Positions 16,326-24,019 of a DNA stretch of 64,000 nt are shown here, one piece after another. The position numbers were made by a program, and so were the translations under genes. The stretch's first letter is position 1, and the number at the start of each line of letters is the position of its first letter. The notes under the pieces are model-generated. The model searched no databases. It worked only from the letters and a program-made list of their open reading frames with translations, and was not told the DNA's origin. This DNA comes from Paenibacillus flagellatus (GTDB taxonomy: Bacteria > Bacillota > Bacilli > Paenibacillales > NBRC-103111), in the NCBI RefSeq assembly GCF_003217775.1, contig NZ_QJVJ01000015.1, positions 1 through 64,000 of the forward strand. Direction: 5' to 3'.

Positions 16326-17165
16326 ATGGCCAAAAACAGTTGGATTATTGACAATCTCGAACATGCGCTCGATACATGGAACGAGAAAATGAACGAAATC
16401 TGGCAGCTTGTTACCGAGTCGCCGGCCGACTTCAAGGGCGGCGGCGTGTGGCGCGTCATTACCGACATTCACGGCGCGTTGCAGGCGACGGGACTGGCGC
16501 TTCTGGTCTTGTTTTTTGTGATTGGCGTGGTGAAAACGTCCGGCAGTTTTGCCGAAATGAAAAAGCCGGAGATGGCCGTCAAGCTGTTTATCCGGTTTGT
16601 CCTGGCCAAAGCGGTCGTCACCTACGGGCTGGAGCTCATGATGGCGCTGTTTACCATTGTTCAGGGAATCATCTCCACGATGATGGGACGTTCCGGGTTC
16701 GGAAAGACGGAGGCCATGACCTTGCCGAACACCATTGCAAAAGCGATTGAAGACGTCGGCTTTTGGCAAAGCATTCCGCTGTGGGTCGTCTCCCTTTTGG
16801 GCAGTTTGTTCATTACGGTGTTGTCTTTTGTGATGATTCTCTCGGTGTACGGGCGGTTTTTTCGCATCTATTTATATACGGCCATCGCTCCCGTTCCGCT
16901 TTCCGCCTTTGCCGGGGAGCCAAGCCAAAATATCGGCAAATCGTTTCTCAAAGGGTATGCGGCCGCTTGTCTGGAGGGAGCGATTATCGTACTCGCCTGC
17001 ATCATCTACTCCGCCTTTGCCTCCGCTCCCCCGGCGGTCGATGAAAGCGCGGGCGCGGTTACGATGGTGTGGACCTATATCGGAGAGTTGATTTTTAATA
17101 TGCTCGTTCTCGTCGGCACGGTGAAAATGGCGGACCGGGTGGTGAGGGAGATGATGGGGCTGTAG
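16326..17165 (+). CDS. VirB6/TrbL-like conjugation membrane protein
   Basis: ATG 16326 follows AAAAGGGGTGAG. The 279-residue protein has a soluble N-terminal ~55 residues (MAKNSWIIDNLEHALDTWNE) and then about six membrane helices, including ATGLALLVLFFVIGVVKTSG, SLLGSLFITVLSFVMILSVY and IIVLACIIYSAFA. The segment FRIYLYTAIAPVPLSAFAGE is a recurrent element of TrbL/VirB6-type proteins in Gram-positive ICEs. It should form part of the trans-membrane channel. An in-frame start at 16248 would overlap the hairpin and is unlikely. Confidence 0.85.
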   Translation: MAKNSWIIDNLEHALDTWNEKMNEIWQLVTESPADFKGGGVWRVITDIHGALQATGLALLVLFFVIGVVKTSGSFAEMKKPEMAVKLFIRFVLAKAVVTYGLELMMALFTIVQGIISTMMGRSGFGKTEAMTLPNTIAKAIEDVGFWQSIPLWVVSLLGSLFITVLSFVMILSVYGRFFRIYLYTAIAPVPLSAFAGEPSQNIGKSFLKGYAAACLEGAIIVLACIIYSAFASAPPAVDESAGAVTMVWTYIGELIFNMLVLVGTVKMADRVVREMMGL

Positions 17166-17167
17166 CT

Positions 17168-17419
17168 TCATTCCGATTCTTCGCCCAGCAATTCCCGGAC
17201 GGAAACATCCAGCGCTTTAGCAATCGCCACGACTTCGTAGTCTTGGACAAGCCGATACTGTCCTTCCAGACGCGAAAGACTGGTAGGACTGATGTCGAGA
17301 CCAGCCGTTTGCAGTCTGGCGAGAAACTCCTTCTGTTTCATCCCCTTTGCCTTGCGGATGGCAACGACTCTCACACCGATTATATTTTTGTCGCCTGGCG
17401 GTTCTTTTCGATGTTTCAT
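17168..17419 (-). CDS. XRE-family repressor encoded antisense in the transfer operon
   Basis: From ATG 17419 (RBS GAGGTG) the protein has 83 residues. The helix-turn-helix is KGMKQKEFLARLQTAGLDIS followed by PTSLSRLEGQYRLVQDYEVV and IAKALDVSVRELLGE, a canonical Cro/C1 XRE domain with nothing else. It lies on the minus strand between trbL-like and Spo0E-like genes, just 2 bp from the trbL stop, and all other transfer genes run the other way. It could repress the promoter region at 17420-17588 that would restart transcription of the second half of the operon. Confidence 0.85.
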   Translation of the reverse strand: MKHRKEPPGDKNIIGVRVVAIRKAKGMKQKEFLARLQTAGLDISPTSLSRLEGQYRLVQDYEVVAIAKALDVSVRELLGEESE

Positions 17420-17588
17420 TTGTATGCACCTCACATTACAAGCAAAATTGTACGTGAGTGCATCGTTGTTTTAATGCGAATATCGAATTAAAATAAAATA
17501 AACCGATTTGCGCAATAAAATGGAGAGGCAATCTATCTTTCAGACAGCCAGGAACGCCGATCTAATGAAGACACGGGGAGGCCGACCG

Positions 17589-17774
17589 ATGACACGTTTG
17601 CTAGGTCAATTAGAGGAGGAAAGAAGGAAGTTGAACGAACTGGAAAAAGAATCTCTTGAACAGGGAATTCCCCTGTTCGAGAATGAGGCGGTTCAGGCTC
17701 AAAGCCGGAAGGTAGACGAGTTGATCGTCCAACTGCACCGCAAGAGGGCCGAACGAGAGCACCAGTTACGCTAA
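17589..17774 (+). CDS. Spo0E-like aspartyl-phosphate phosphatase
   Basis: ATG 17589 is preceded by GGGGAGG. The protein has 61 residues in two helices: LLGQLEEERRKLNELEKESL, then AVQAQSRKVDELIVQLHRKR. SRKVDELI contains the S-x-x-x-D signature of Spo0E/Ynzd phosphatases, which dephosphorylate Spo0A~P and so delay sporulation. Length and helical hairpin fit. Its location inside the transfer genes, between the TrbL-like and PrgI-like genes, suggests a role in the element's biology. An in-frame start at 17508 adds 27 residues without RBS. Confidence 0.65.
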   Translation: MTRLLGQLEEERRKLNELEKESLEQGIPLFENEAVQAQSRKVDELIVQLHRKRAEREHQLR

Positions 17775-17801
17775 CACTCGTTCGCGAGGAGGGGGCAATC
17801 A

Positions 17802-18158
17802 ATGCAATTACCGTCATGGTTTCAAAACGCGATTCAGCGGCGGTTGGATCACGTTACAGCTCGGATTGAACGCCATCCCGAGTTGCACAGATGTCGCGAT
17901 GAAGAGGAATCGGCTTTTCAAGCGATGTTTTCCGGCGTGGATATGACGCAGTTGCCGACGTTTATGGAATGGGAGGACAAGCACCATTTTAAGCAGGCGA
18001 TCATGAATGAATGGATATATTTGCAAGGCATGCGAGACGGTGCTCAGCTTGTATTTGCGCTTTTGGCAGATCCTCTTCTATCCGGTGATGAGTTGTTGGC
18101 AAGCTCGAAAAAGACAGAGCCAACTACGGATAAACCGGAGGATGGGGCCGAACTGTAA
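17802..18158 (+). CDS. Conjugative-element hypothetical protein
   Basis: The protein has 118 residues, starting MQLPSWFQNAIQRRLDHVTA, with GAGGGGGC as RBS. The first ~90 residues are helical with a mix of aromatic and charged positions (EWEDKHHFKQAIMNEWIYLQ, GMRDGAQLVFALLADPLL); the C-terminus is a polar tail (KKTEPTTDKPEDGAEL). I do not recognise the family. The helical pattern and the D-G-A-Q-L ending recall small metal- or phosphatase-adjacent ICE proteins, but no function can be assigned. It is spaced for co-transcription with PrgI. Confidence 0.6.
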   Translation: MQLPSWFQNAIQRRLDHVTARIERHPELHRCRDEEESAFQAMFSGVDMTQLPTFMEWEDKHHFKQAIMNEWIYLQGMRDGAQLVFALLADPLLSGDELLASSKKTEPTTDKPEDGAEL

Positions 18159-18192
18159 ACCATAACGAGCATCGTTAATGGGAGGGCTTCAA

Positions 18193-18558
18193 ATGGAAGT
18201 GAAAATCAACCGGGAAATCCGGGATTATACGGAAAGCTTATTCTTTGGACTGTCCTTGCGGCAGTTCTTTTTTTCTGTGCTTGCTGTTGGCGTGGCGATC
18301 GGACTATATTTTGGACTGCGCGGCCGCTTTGGCTTGGAAACGCTCAGTTGGATGTGCATTTTGGGGGCCGCGCCCTGCGCAGCCTTGGGTTTCATCAGCT
18401 ATCACGGCATGACGGCCGAGCAGCTGCTTTGGGCGTATGTGAAATCGGAATTTCTGCTGCCAAGGCGATTCGTCTTCTATTCGACCAATATCTATGTTGA
18501 AGCGCTGAAAAAGAGCATGCATAGTCATGAGCAGGAAAGGATGAAGCGCCATGATTAA
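18193..18558 (+). CDS. PrgI/VirB3-like conjugation protein
   Basis: From ATG 18193 (RBS GGGAGGGC) the protein has 121 residues, beginning MEVKINREIRDYTESLFFGL. Two membrane helices follow: RQFFFSVLAVGVAIGLYFGL and MCILGAAPCAALGFISYHG. The helical C-terminus contains AEQLLWAYVKSEFLLPRRFV. This is the PrgI family, the Gram-positive VirB3 counterpart, always next to VirB4. It overlaps the virB4 start by 8 bp, which supports translational coupling. Confidence 0.9.
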   Translation: MEVKINREIRDYTESLFFGLSLRQFFFSVLAVGVAIGLYFGLRGRFGLETLSWMCILGAAPCAALGFISYHGMTAEQLLWAYVKSEFLLPRRFVFYSTNIYVEALKKSMHSHEQERMKRHD

Positions 18559-20875
18559 AACGCTCAGACGCATCATCAAGCAGGACAAGGAACGATTTGT
18601 CATTCCGAAAGGCGTTCAGCAAGTCATCCCGATTCGCGCCCTCTGGCCGGACGGGATTTTTTTTGTCGGCAACAAGTTCTCCAAATCGTATCGGTTCGAG
18701 GATATCAACTACGCCGTAGCGTCCAGGGAAGACAAGGAAGCGATGTTTTTGTCTTATTCCGAGCTGCTCAATTCCTTTGACAGCGGAGCGACCACGAAAA
18801 TTACAATCCATAACCGGCGTTTGAATCGGGCCGATTTTGAAAGCTCGATTCTGATTCCGCTACGGCAGGACCATCTCGATGTGTACCGGCAAGAGTACAA
18901 CGAGATGTTGCTCGCAAAGGCCATCGGCGCGAACGGAACGATTCAGGAAAAGTACGTTACCATTTCTGTCGTCAAGAAAAATGTAGAGGAAGCCCGTCAA
19001 TACTTCGCGAGGGTCGGAACCGAACTGATGTCGCATTTTTCCCGTCTCGGTTCCAAATGTATCGAACTGGATGCAACCGACCGTCTGCGCATTTTCCATG
19101 ATTTCTTTCGGAGCGGCGAGGAAGCGGATTTTCGTTTCCATCTGTCCGAAACAATGCGTAAGGGGCATGATTTCAAGGACTACATTTGCCCGGATACGTT
19201 CGAGTTTGAAAAAGATCATTTTCGGATGGGCCACTTTTTTGGCCGCGTCATCTTTCTGCGGGAATACGCCAGCTATATTAAGGACAGCATGGTGTCCGAG
19301 CTTTGCGACCTGAACCGGAATTTGCTGCTGTCGCTGGATATCATCCCGATTCCTACCGACGAGGCCGTTTGCGAAGTGGAGAGCCGTTTGCTCGGCGTGG
19401 AGACGAACATCACGAACTGGCAGCGGCGACAAAACCGGAACAACAATTTTTCCGCCGTGGTCCCTTACGATATGGAGCAGCAACGCAAAGAGAGCAAAGA
19501 ATTTCTGAACGACCTGACCACCCGCGACCAGCGGATGATGTTCGGCCTGCTGACGATGGTCCACATCGCGGACAGCAAGGAACAACTCGACAGCGATACG
19601 GAGGCGCTGCTCACAACCGCCCGCAAGCATTTGTGCCAGTTTTCCACGCTGACCTACCAGCAAATGGACGGTCTGAATACGGTGCTCCCCTACGGCTTGC
19701 GGAAGGTTCACGCTCTGCGGACGTTAACGACGGAAAGCACGGCTGTCTTTATTCCGTTTCGGGCGCAGGAAATCGTGCATCCGGGCGGCATTTACTACGG
19801 ACAAAATGTAATTAGCAAAAACATGATCATCGCCAACCGCAAACAATTGCTGAACGGAAACAGCTTTATCCTCGGCGTATCCGGTTCCGGCAAAAGCTTT
19901 ACCGCAAAACGGGAAATCGTCAACCAGATGCTGGCCAGCGACGACGATATTATCCTGATCGACCCGGAACGGGAATACTCCGCGCTGGTAAACGCAATGG
20001 ACGGCGAGACGATTCATATATCCGCCACCTCGCCCAACCATATCAATGCGATGGATATGAACCGGCAATATGGCGACGGAGCCAATCCGATCATTCTCAA
20101 ATCGGAATTCGTCCTCTCGCTTTGCGAGCAATTGATTGGCGGTTACCAGCTGGGAGCCAAGGAAAAGTCGCTCATTGATCGCTGCACCGCCAGCGTGTAC
20201 AGGAAGTATTTGCAGAGCAACTATAAGGGGCAGCCGCCGACGCTTCAGGACTTTCGCGCGGAACTGCTCAAGCAATCGGAGCCGGAAGCGCAGGACATCG
20301 CGCTTGCGATCGAGCTGTTTACTTCCGGCAGTTTGAATACGTTCGCCAAGCCGACCAATGTCAATGTCCATAACCGGCTCATCTGCTACGACATTCTCGA
20401 CTTGGGCAAACAGCTTCTCCCGATCGGCATGCTGGTTGTTTTGGACAGCATTCTGAATCGGATTACACAAAATCGGGTTAAAGGCAAAAATACGTTTATC
20501 ATTATCGATGAAATCTATCTTTTGTTTCAGCACGAATACAGCGCCAACTTTCTGTTCACGCTTTGGAAGCGTGTCCGAAAGTATGGCGCTTTTTGTACGG
20601 GCATTACGCAAAACGTGGACGATTTGCTGCAAAGTCATACGGCCCGGACTATGCTCGCGAACAGAGAGTTTATCGTCATGCTGAATCAGGCAGCTACCGA
20701 CCGAGCAGAGCTTGCTGGGCTGCTTAATATTTCGGACCTTCAACTCTCTTATATTACCAATGTTGACGCCGGGAATGGCTTGATGAAGGTAGGCAGTTCC
20801 CTTGTTCCGTTTACCGACAGGTTCCCGCGGCATACGAAGCTGTATCGGCTGATGACGACGAAGCCTGGTGAATAG
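18551..20875 (+). CDS. virB4: VirB4-type ATPase of the conjugation machinery
   Basis: The protein has 774 residues. Walker A is GVSGSGKSFTAKRE near residue 440 and Walker B is FIIIDEIYLLFQHE near residue 649, followed by the RKYGAFCTGITQNVDD segment typical of VirB4/TraC. The N-terminal ~400 residues form the membrane-associated domain and contain VVPYDMEQQRKESKEF and MMFGLLTMVHIADS. It energises pilus/channel assembly and DNA transfer. Length is within the family range and the frame is intact. A short second stretch with about 85% identity to its nucleotides ~20540-20594 occurs at 28158. Confidence 0.93.
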   Translation: MIKTLRRIIKQDKERFVIPKGVQQVIPIRALWPDGIFFVGNKFSKSYRFEDINYAVASREDKEAMFLSYSELLNSFDSGATTKITIHNRRLNRADFESSILIPLRQDHLDVYRQEYNEMLLAKAIGANGTIQEKYVTISVVKKNVEEARQYFARVGTELMSHFSRLGSKCIELDATDRLRIFHDFFRSGEEADFRFHLSETMRKGHDFKDYICPDTFEFEKDHFRMGHFFGRVIFLREYASYIKDSMVSELCDLNRNLLLSLDIIPIPTDEAVCEVESRLLGVETNITNWQRRQNRNNNFSAVVPYDMEQQRKESKEFLNDLTTRDQRMMFGLLTMVHIADSKEQLDSDTEALLTTARKHLCQFSTLTYQQMDGLNTVLPYGLRKVHALRTLTTESTAVFIPFRAQEIVHPGGIYYGQNVISKNMIIANRKQLLNGNSFILGVSGSGKSFTAKREIVNQMLASDDDIILIDPEREYSALVNAMDGETIHISATSPNHINAMDMNRQYGDGANPIILKSEFVLSLCEQLIGGYQLGAKEKSLIDRCTASVYRKYLQSNYKGQPPTLQDFRAELLKQSEPEAQDIALAIELFTSGSLNTFAKPTNVNVHNRLICYDILDLGKQLLPIGMLVVLDSILNRITQNRVKGKNTFIIIDEIYLLFQHEYSANFLFTLWKRVRKYGAFCTGITQNVDDLLQSHTARTMLANREFIVMLNQAATDRAELAGLLNISDLQLSYITNVDAGNGLMKVGSSLVPFTDRFPRHTKLYRLMTTKPGE

Positions 20876-20889
20876 AAGGAAGCGGCCAG

Positions 20890-20926
20890 AAGGGGCTGGA
20901 CTCAGGTTAGGTCAGCCCCTTCTTGT
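20890..20926 (+). terminator. Terminator after virB4
   Basis: AAGGGGCTG (20890-20898) pairs perfectly with CAGCCCCTT (20913-20921), followed by CTTGTC. The T-tract is weak. Confidence 0.6.
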
Positions 20927-21063
20927 CGATGAATAATTATGATATCGACAAAAATACGATGAACTGCTTCTTAATACGGCGGACTATGAAATAAGTGCCA
21001 ATTTCGAGTATAATAGGTATGGAATCATAGGCCTTTGAGAGCATTGGCATGAGGGAGGTTGTC

Positions 21064-21423
21064 ATGGCCAAAATTATGATTGTGGACGATACGGCGTTCA
21101 TGAGAATGATGCTGAGAGAGATCATAACCGACAGCGGCTTTGAAGTGATAGCGGAAGCGGAGAACGGAAAGGAAGCCGTGCAATTTTTCAGGCAGTACAG
21201 ACCCCAACTTGTCACGATGGATATTACGATGCCCGAAATGGATGGCATTGCCGCCTTGAAGGAAATCAAACGAATGGATCCTGGGGCGAAAATCATCATT
21301 TGTTCCGCAATGGGACAAAAAGATCGAGTTGTCGATGCGATTACGTCGGGGGCCGCAGATTTTATCGTCAAGCCGTTTCAGAGGGAAAAAGTTCTGGAGA
21401 CGCTGGCCAAAGCGTTGAAATAG
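21064..21423 (+). CDS. CheY-like single-domain response regulator
   Basis: From ATG 21064 (RBS GAGGGAGG) the protein has 119 residues: a lone receiver domain with the acidic pair in IVDDTAFMR, the phosphoacceptor D in VTMDITMPEMDG, the T/S position as SAMGQKDR and the K in FIVKPFQRE. The absence of an output domain and the next two genes (diguanylate cyclase, chemoreceptor) indicate a role in chemotaxis or a related phosphorelay. A TATAAT lies near 21011, upstream of the start. Distance to the next gene is 10 bp. Confidence 0.9.
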   Translation: MAKIMIVDDTAFMRMMLREIITDSGFEVIAEAENGKEAVQFFRQYRPQLVTMDITMPEMDGIAALKEIKRMDPGAKIIICSAMGQKDRVVDAITSGAADFIVKPFQREKVLETLAKALK

Positions 21424-21433
21424 TCGAGCGTTT

Positions 21434-22078
21434 ATGAACAAGATTGGTCGCGTTACAGCTGTCGTTTTCGTTATCTCTCTTGTCGCAATTCTGCTAATTT
21501 ATATTAAACTTGTTTATGATGTAGTGGATAAGGCCGTGGCCATGTCGCTCGCGGTCTTTTTGCCATTGGCCTACTTGTACGGCAAGCGGTTCGATGCGCT
21601 GCTGCGGCTCTCGCAAAGAGACGACTTGACCGGGGTGTATAATCGCGGGTTCATTCAGCGCCTCTTCCCCAAACTGGTTCGCCGATCTCAAAGGCTGCGA
21701 AAAAAACTGCTCGTCTTTTATGTTGATGTAGACAACTTCAAGGTTATCAACGACACCTACTCTCACGAAACCGGAGATCGTGTGCTATGTCAACTTTCAA
21801 GCCTGCTTACAAAAACAGCGAGCAAATACGACTATGTTGCACGATGGGGAGGCGATGAATTTGTAGTCATTGTGCCGCACACCGACGAAGAAGGAGCCCG
21901 GGTGCTCCAGAGACGCCTTGGCAGTGCGCTGTCCATATCGCTGAATGAATTAAAAACGCACGTGCACCTTTCTGTCGGCTATGCGGTTTGTCCCGACGAA
22001 AGCGCCGATCTTGGCGAGCTCTTGAGAAGGGCGGACAAGAGAATGTACAAGCAAAAATTCAGCCAACACAATGACTGA
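21434..22078 (+). CDS. Membrane diguanylate cyclase (GGDEF)
   Basis: The protein has 214 residues. Two N-terminal membrane helices (about 9-27 and 32-50) lead to a GGDEF domain with DDLTGVYNRGFI, VDVDNFKVINDTYSHE and the signature RWGGDEFVVIVPH. The active site is intact, so it probably makes cyclic-di-GMP from two GTP. The inhibitory site position upstream of the signature reads SKYD where RxxD is expected, so product inhibition through that site is unlikely. It is the middle gene between cheY-like and the chemoreceptor gene. Confidence 0.9.
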   Translation: MNKIGRVTAVVFVISLVAILLIYIKLVYDVVDKAVAMSLAVFLPLAYLYGKRFDALLRLSQRDDLTGVYNRGFIQRLFPKLVRRSQRLRKKLLVFYVDVDNFKVINDTYSHETGDRVLCQLSSLLTKTASKYDYVARWGGDEFVVIVPHTDEEGARVLQRRLGSALSISLNELKTHVHLSVGYAVCPDESADLGELLRRADKRMYKQKFSQHND

Positions 22079-22173
22079 CATGTGCGTCACAGACAAGGCT
22101 TAACGATTTGAACAAAGCCATTTTACGTTATTCCGGTTCTGAATTCAACCTACAACAAGGAGCGCTTAAATTT

Positions 22174-23895
22174 ATGAAAACTGTACCTATCCGTCTAAAT
22201 CGCATCCAAAATAAAATCGGCCTTGGTTTTCTGGTCGTCGTCATTTTTTTTGTCTTCGCCATTCTTAGCGTAACCCGGCAATTATCCTCTTTCCAGAAGG
22301 AAACAAGGTTCATTACGGATCATGATATGCAAGTACATAGTCTGGCCCAGTCCATTGAGAAGGATCTGGTAGATATGGAAACCGGTCAAAGAGGTTTTAT
22401 TATAACCGGGGAAAACAAATATTTGGACCCGTACAATAACGGCAAATCCAATTGGCAAAAGCACTATGAGGCCCTTTTCCAGCTTGTGGCCGACAATCCA
22501 AGACAGCAGGACAACTTGAAAGCCATTCAAAAAAACGTGGAACATTGGATTCAAAACGCCGGCGAGAAAGTAATTGCCTTGAAAAAAGCTAATGACAACA
22601 AGGGAATCCAGCAGTTTTTCCAGGACGATCCGGGAAAGCAGGATATGGATGCCCTGCGCGAGCAGCTTGCGTCGTTCCGTTCCATCGAAAAACAGCTCAC
22701 GTTGAATCGGGTGTCGGCGCTCGAGAAGAAAAACGGTCAACTCCGATTGCAGCTATACGGTTCTCTGTTGCTGGTACTTATCGTTTCGGTCATTTCGTCT
22801 TACTTCACCGGCGCATTGACGGCCAGAAACGTACGCAAAGTCGGGAATGCCATCGCAGAAATTGCCTCCTCCGGCGGCGATTTGACGAAACGAATTACAG
22901 TGAAAACCAAGGACGAAACGAAGGATTTGGCCGATCAAACGAATTTGCTGTTATCCAGTCTTCAAAGCATGATCGCCGATATTCAAATGAAGACCCTGGA
23001 ATTGGAACGTTCCTCATCCATGTTGAAGGTTGGCGCTGACGAGAGCTACAAAGCGGCCGATCAAATCTCCGAATCTGTTCAGCGCGTAGCGCAGGGAGCT
23101 GAGCAGCAAGTATCCCAGACGGAAGAGATGTCGGCGATTTTGCAGGAGACGGTATCGGGACTGGAGCAGGTTGCCGTCACGACAACCGACGTTTCCGGAC
23201 TTGCCAGGCGGGCGCAGTCCGTCGCGACGGAGAATGCCGGCGAAATGCAGGCAAATGCGGAAAAAATCGGCCGGATCGAAGAAACGTTTTCCGAAATTCA
23301 GGCTTCCGCCGCGGAACTGGCATCGCTGTCTGAAAAGATTCGGGATGTGGTCGGATATATTCAAGACGTCTCCAATCAAACCAATCTGTTGTCGCTGAAC
23401 GCCGCCATCGAAGCGGCGCGCGCCGGGGAACAAGGGCGCGGGTTTGCCGTCGTCGCCGGTGAAATCCGCAAGTTGGCGGACCAGGCCGCACATTCGACCC
23501 TTGAGATTCATGAAACCATTGAAGTGATGTTGAACGGCATTAACGGACTCGTCCAGAAAGTAAACGAGAACAGCCATGGCGTCAAGGATGGCGTTCAGGC
23601 CATGCTGAAGGCCAGCGATTCGTTCCGGGCCATTATGAACGAAGTGAACAACTTAAGCGTTCAAGTCATGGAGGTTGCCGCTTCTGTGGGACAGATGTCC
23701 GCCGGCAGCAAAGCGATTGAAGGTTCCATTCGGGAAATTACGAAGATTACGGAAGAAACCGCTTCGTTCACGGAAGAGGTTGCGGCCATGACCGAGGAGC
23801 AGGCGGCCACGAGCCAGGAAATGCTGCAAACCGCTCGCCAGCTTGGCGAAATGTCGGATTCCCTGAAAGCGTTAGTCGGCAAGTTCAAAGTATGA
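22174..23895 (+). CDS. Methyl-accepting chemotaxis protein with CHASE3-type sensor
   Basis: From ATG 22174 (AAGGAG about 14 bp upstream) the protein has 573 residues. Helix 1 is near 17-35 and helix 2 near 190-208. The periplasmic-side region between them has the CHASE3-like string DLVDMETGQRGFIITGENKY. A HAMP linker follows (residues ~210-265) and then the long coiled-coil signalling domain, whose tip reads QTNLLSLNAAIEAARAGEQG and RGFAVVAGEIRKLAD. It senses an unknown ligand and signals to CheA. The upstream in-frame start at 22108 is less likely. A clean terminator follows. Confidence 0.92.
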   Translation: MKTVPIRLNRIQNKIGLGFLVVVIFFVFAILSVTRQLSSFQKETRFITDHDMQVHSLAQSIEKDLVDMETGQRGFIITGENKYLDPYNNGKSNWQKHYEALFQLVADNPRQQDNLKAIQKNVEHWIQNAGEKVIALKKANDNKGIQQFFQDDPGKQDMDALREQLASFRSIEKQLTLNRVSALEKKNGQLRLQLYGSLLLVLIVSVISSYFTGALTARNVRKVGNAIAEIASSGGDLTKRITVKTKDETKDLADQTNLLLSSLQSMIADIQMKTLELERSSSMLKVGADESYKAADQISESVQRVAQGAEQQVSQTEEMSAILQETVSGLEQVAVTTTDVSGLARRAQSVATENAGEMQANAEKIGRIEETFSEIQASAAELASLSEKIRDVVGYIQDVSNQTNLLSLNAAIEAARAGEQGRGFAVVAGEIRKLADQAAHSTLEIHETIEVMLNGINGLVQKVNENSHGVKDGVQAMLKASDSFRAIMNEVNNLSVQVMEVAASVGQMSAGSKAIEGSIREITKITEETASFTEEVAAMTEEQAATSQEMLQTARQLGEMSDSLKALVGKFKV

Positions 23896-23903
23896 CTGCA
23901 AGT

Positions 23904-23935
23904 CCCGATCATCCGATGGAGATCGGGATTTTTTT
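23904..23935 (+). terminator. Terminator after the chemoreceptor gene
   Basis: CCCGATC (23904-23910) pairs with GATCGGG (23921-23927), followed by ATTTTTTT. Confidence 0.85.
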
Positions 23936-24019
23936 AGTGTTTGCTCCCCTCATTGACACTGATTAAAAAGGGAACATATTGTCAACAATAAAATGGAATT
24001 GAAATATGAGGGGATCGTA

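Larger units (their letters stand above)
4382..20923 (+). mobile_element. Conjugative-element module (mobilisation and type IV secretion)
   Basis: This is a nearly unidirectional block with helicase remnant, Toprim protein, toxin-antitoxin, oriT-like hairpins, MobC, relaxase, PcfB-like, ArdC-like, VirD4, VirB2-like, VirB6-like, PrgI and VirB4. The gene order matches Gram-positive integrative/conjugative elements. No integrase lies beside it. The nearest site-specific recombinase is the large serine recombinase at 54.4 kb. Left and right attachment sites were not identified, so the boundaries given are those of recognisable transfer genes only. Confidence 0.75.
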
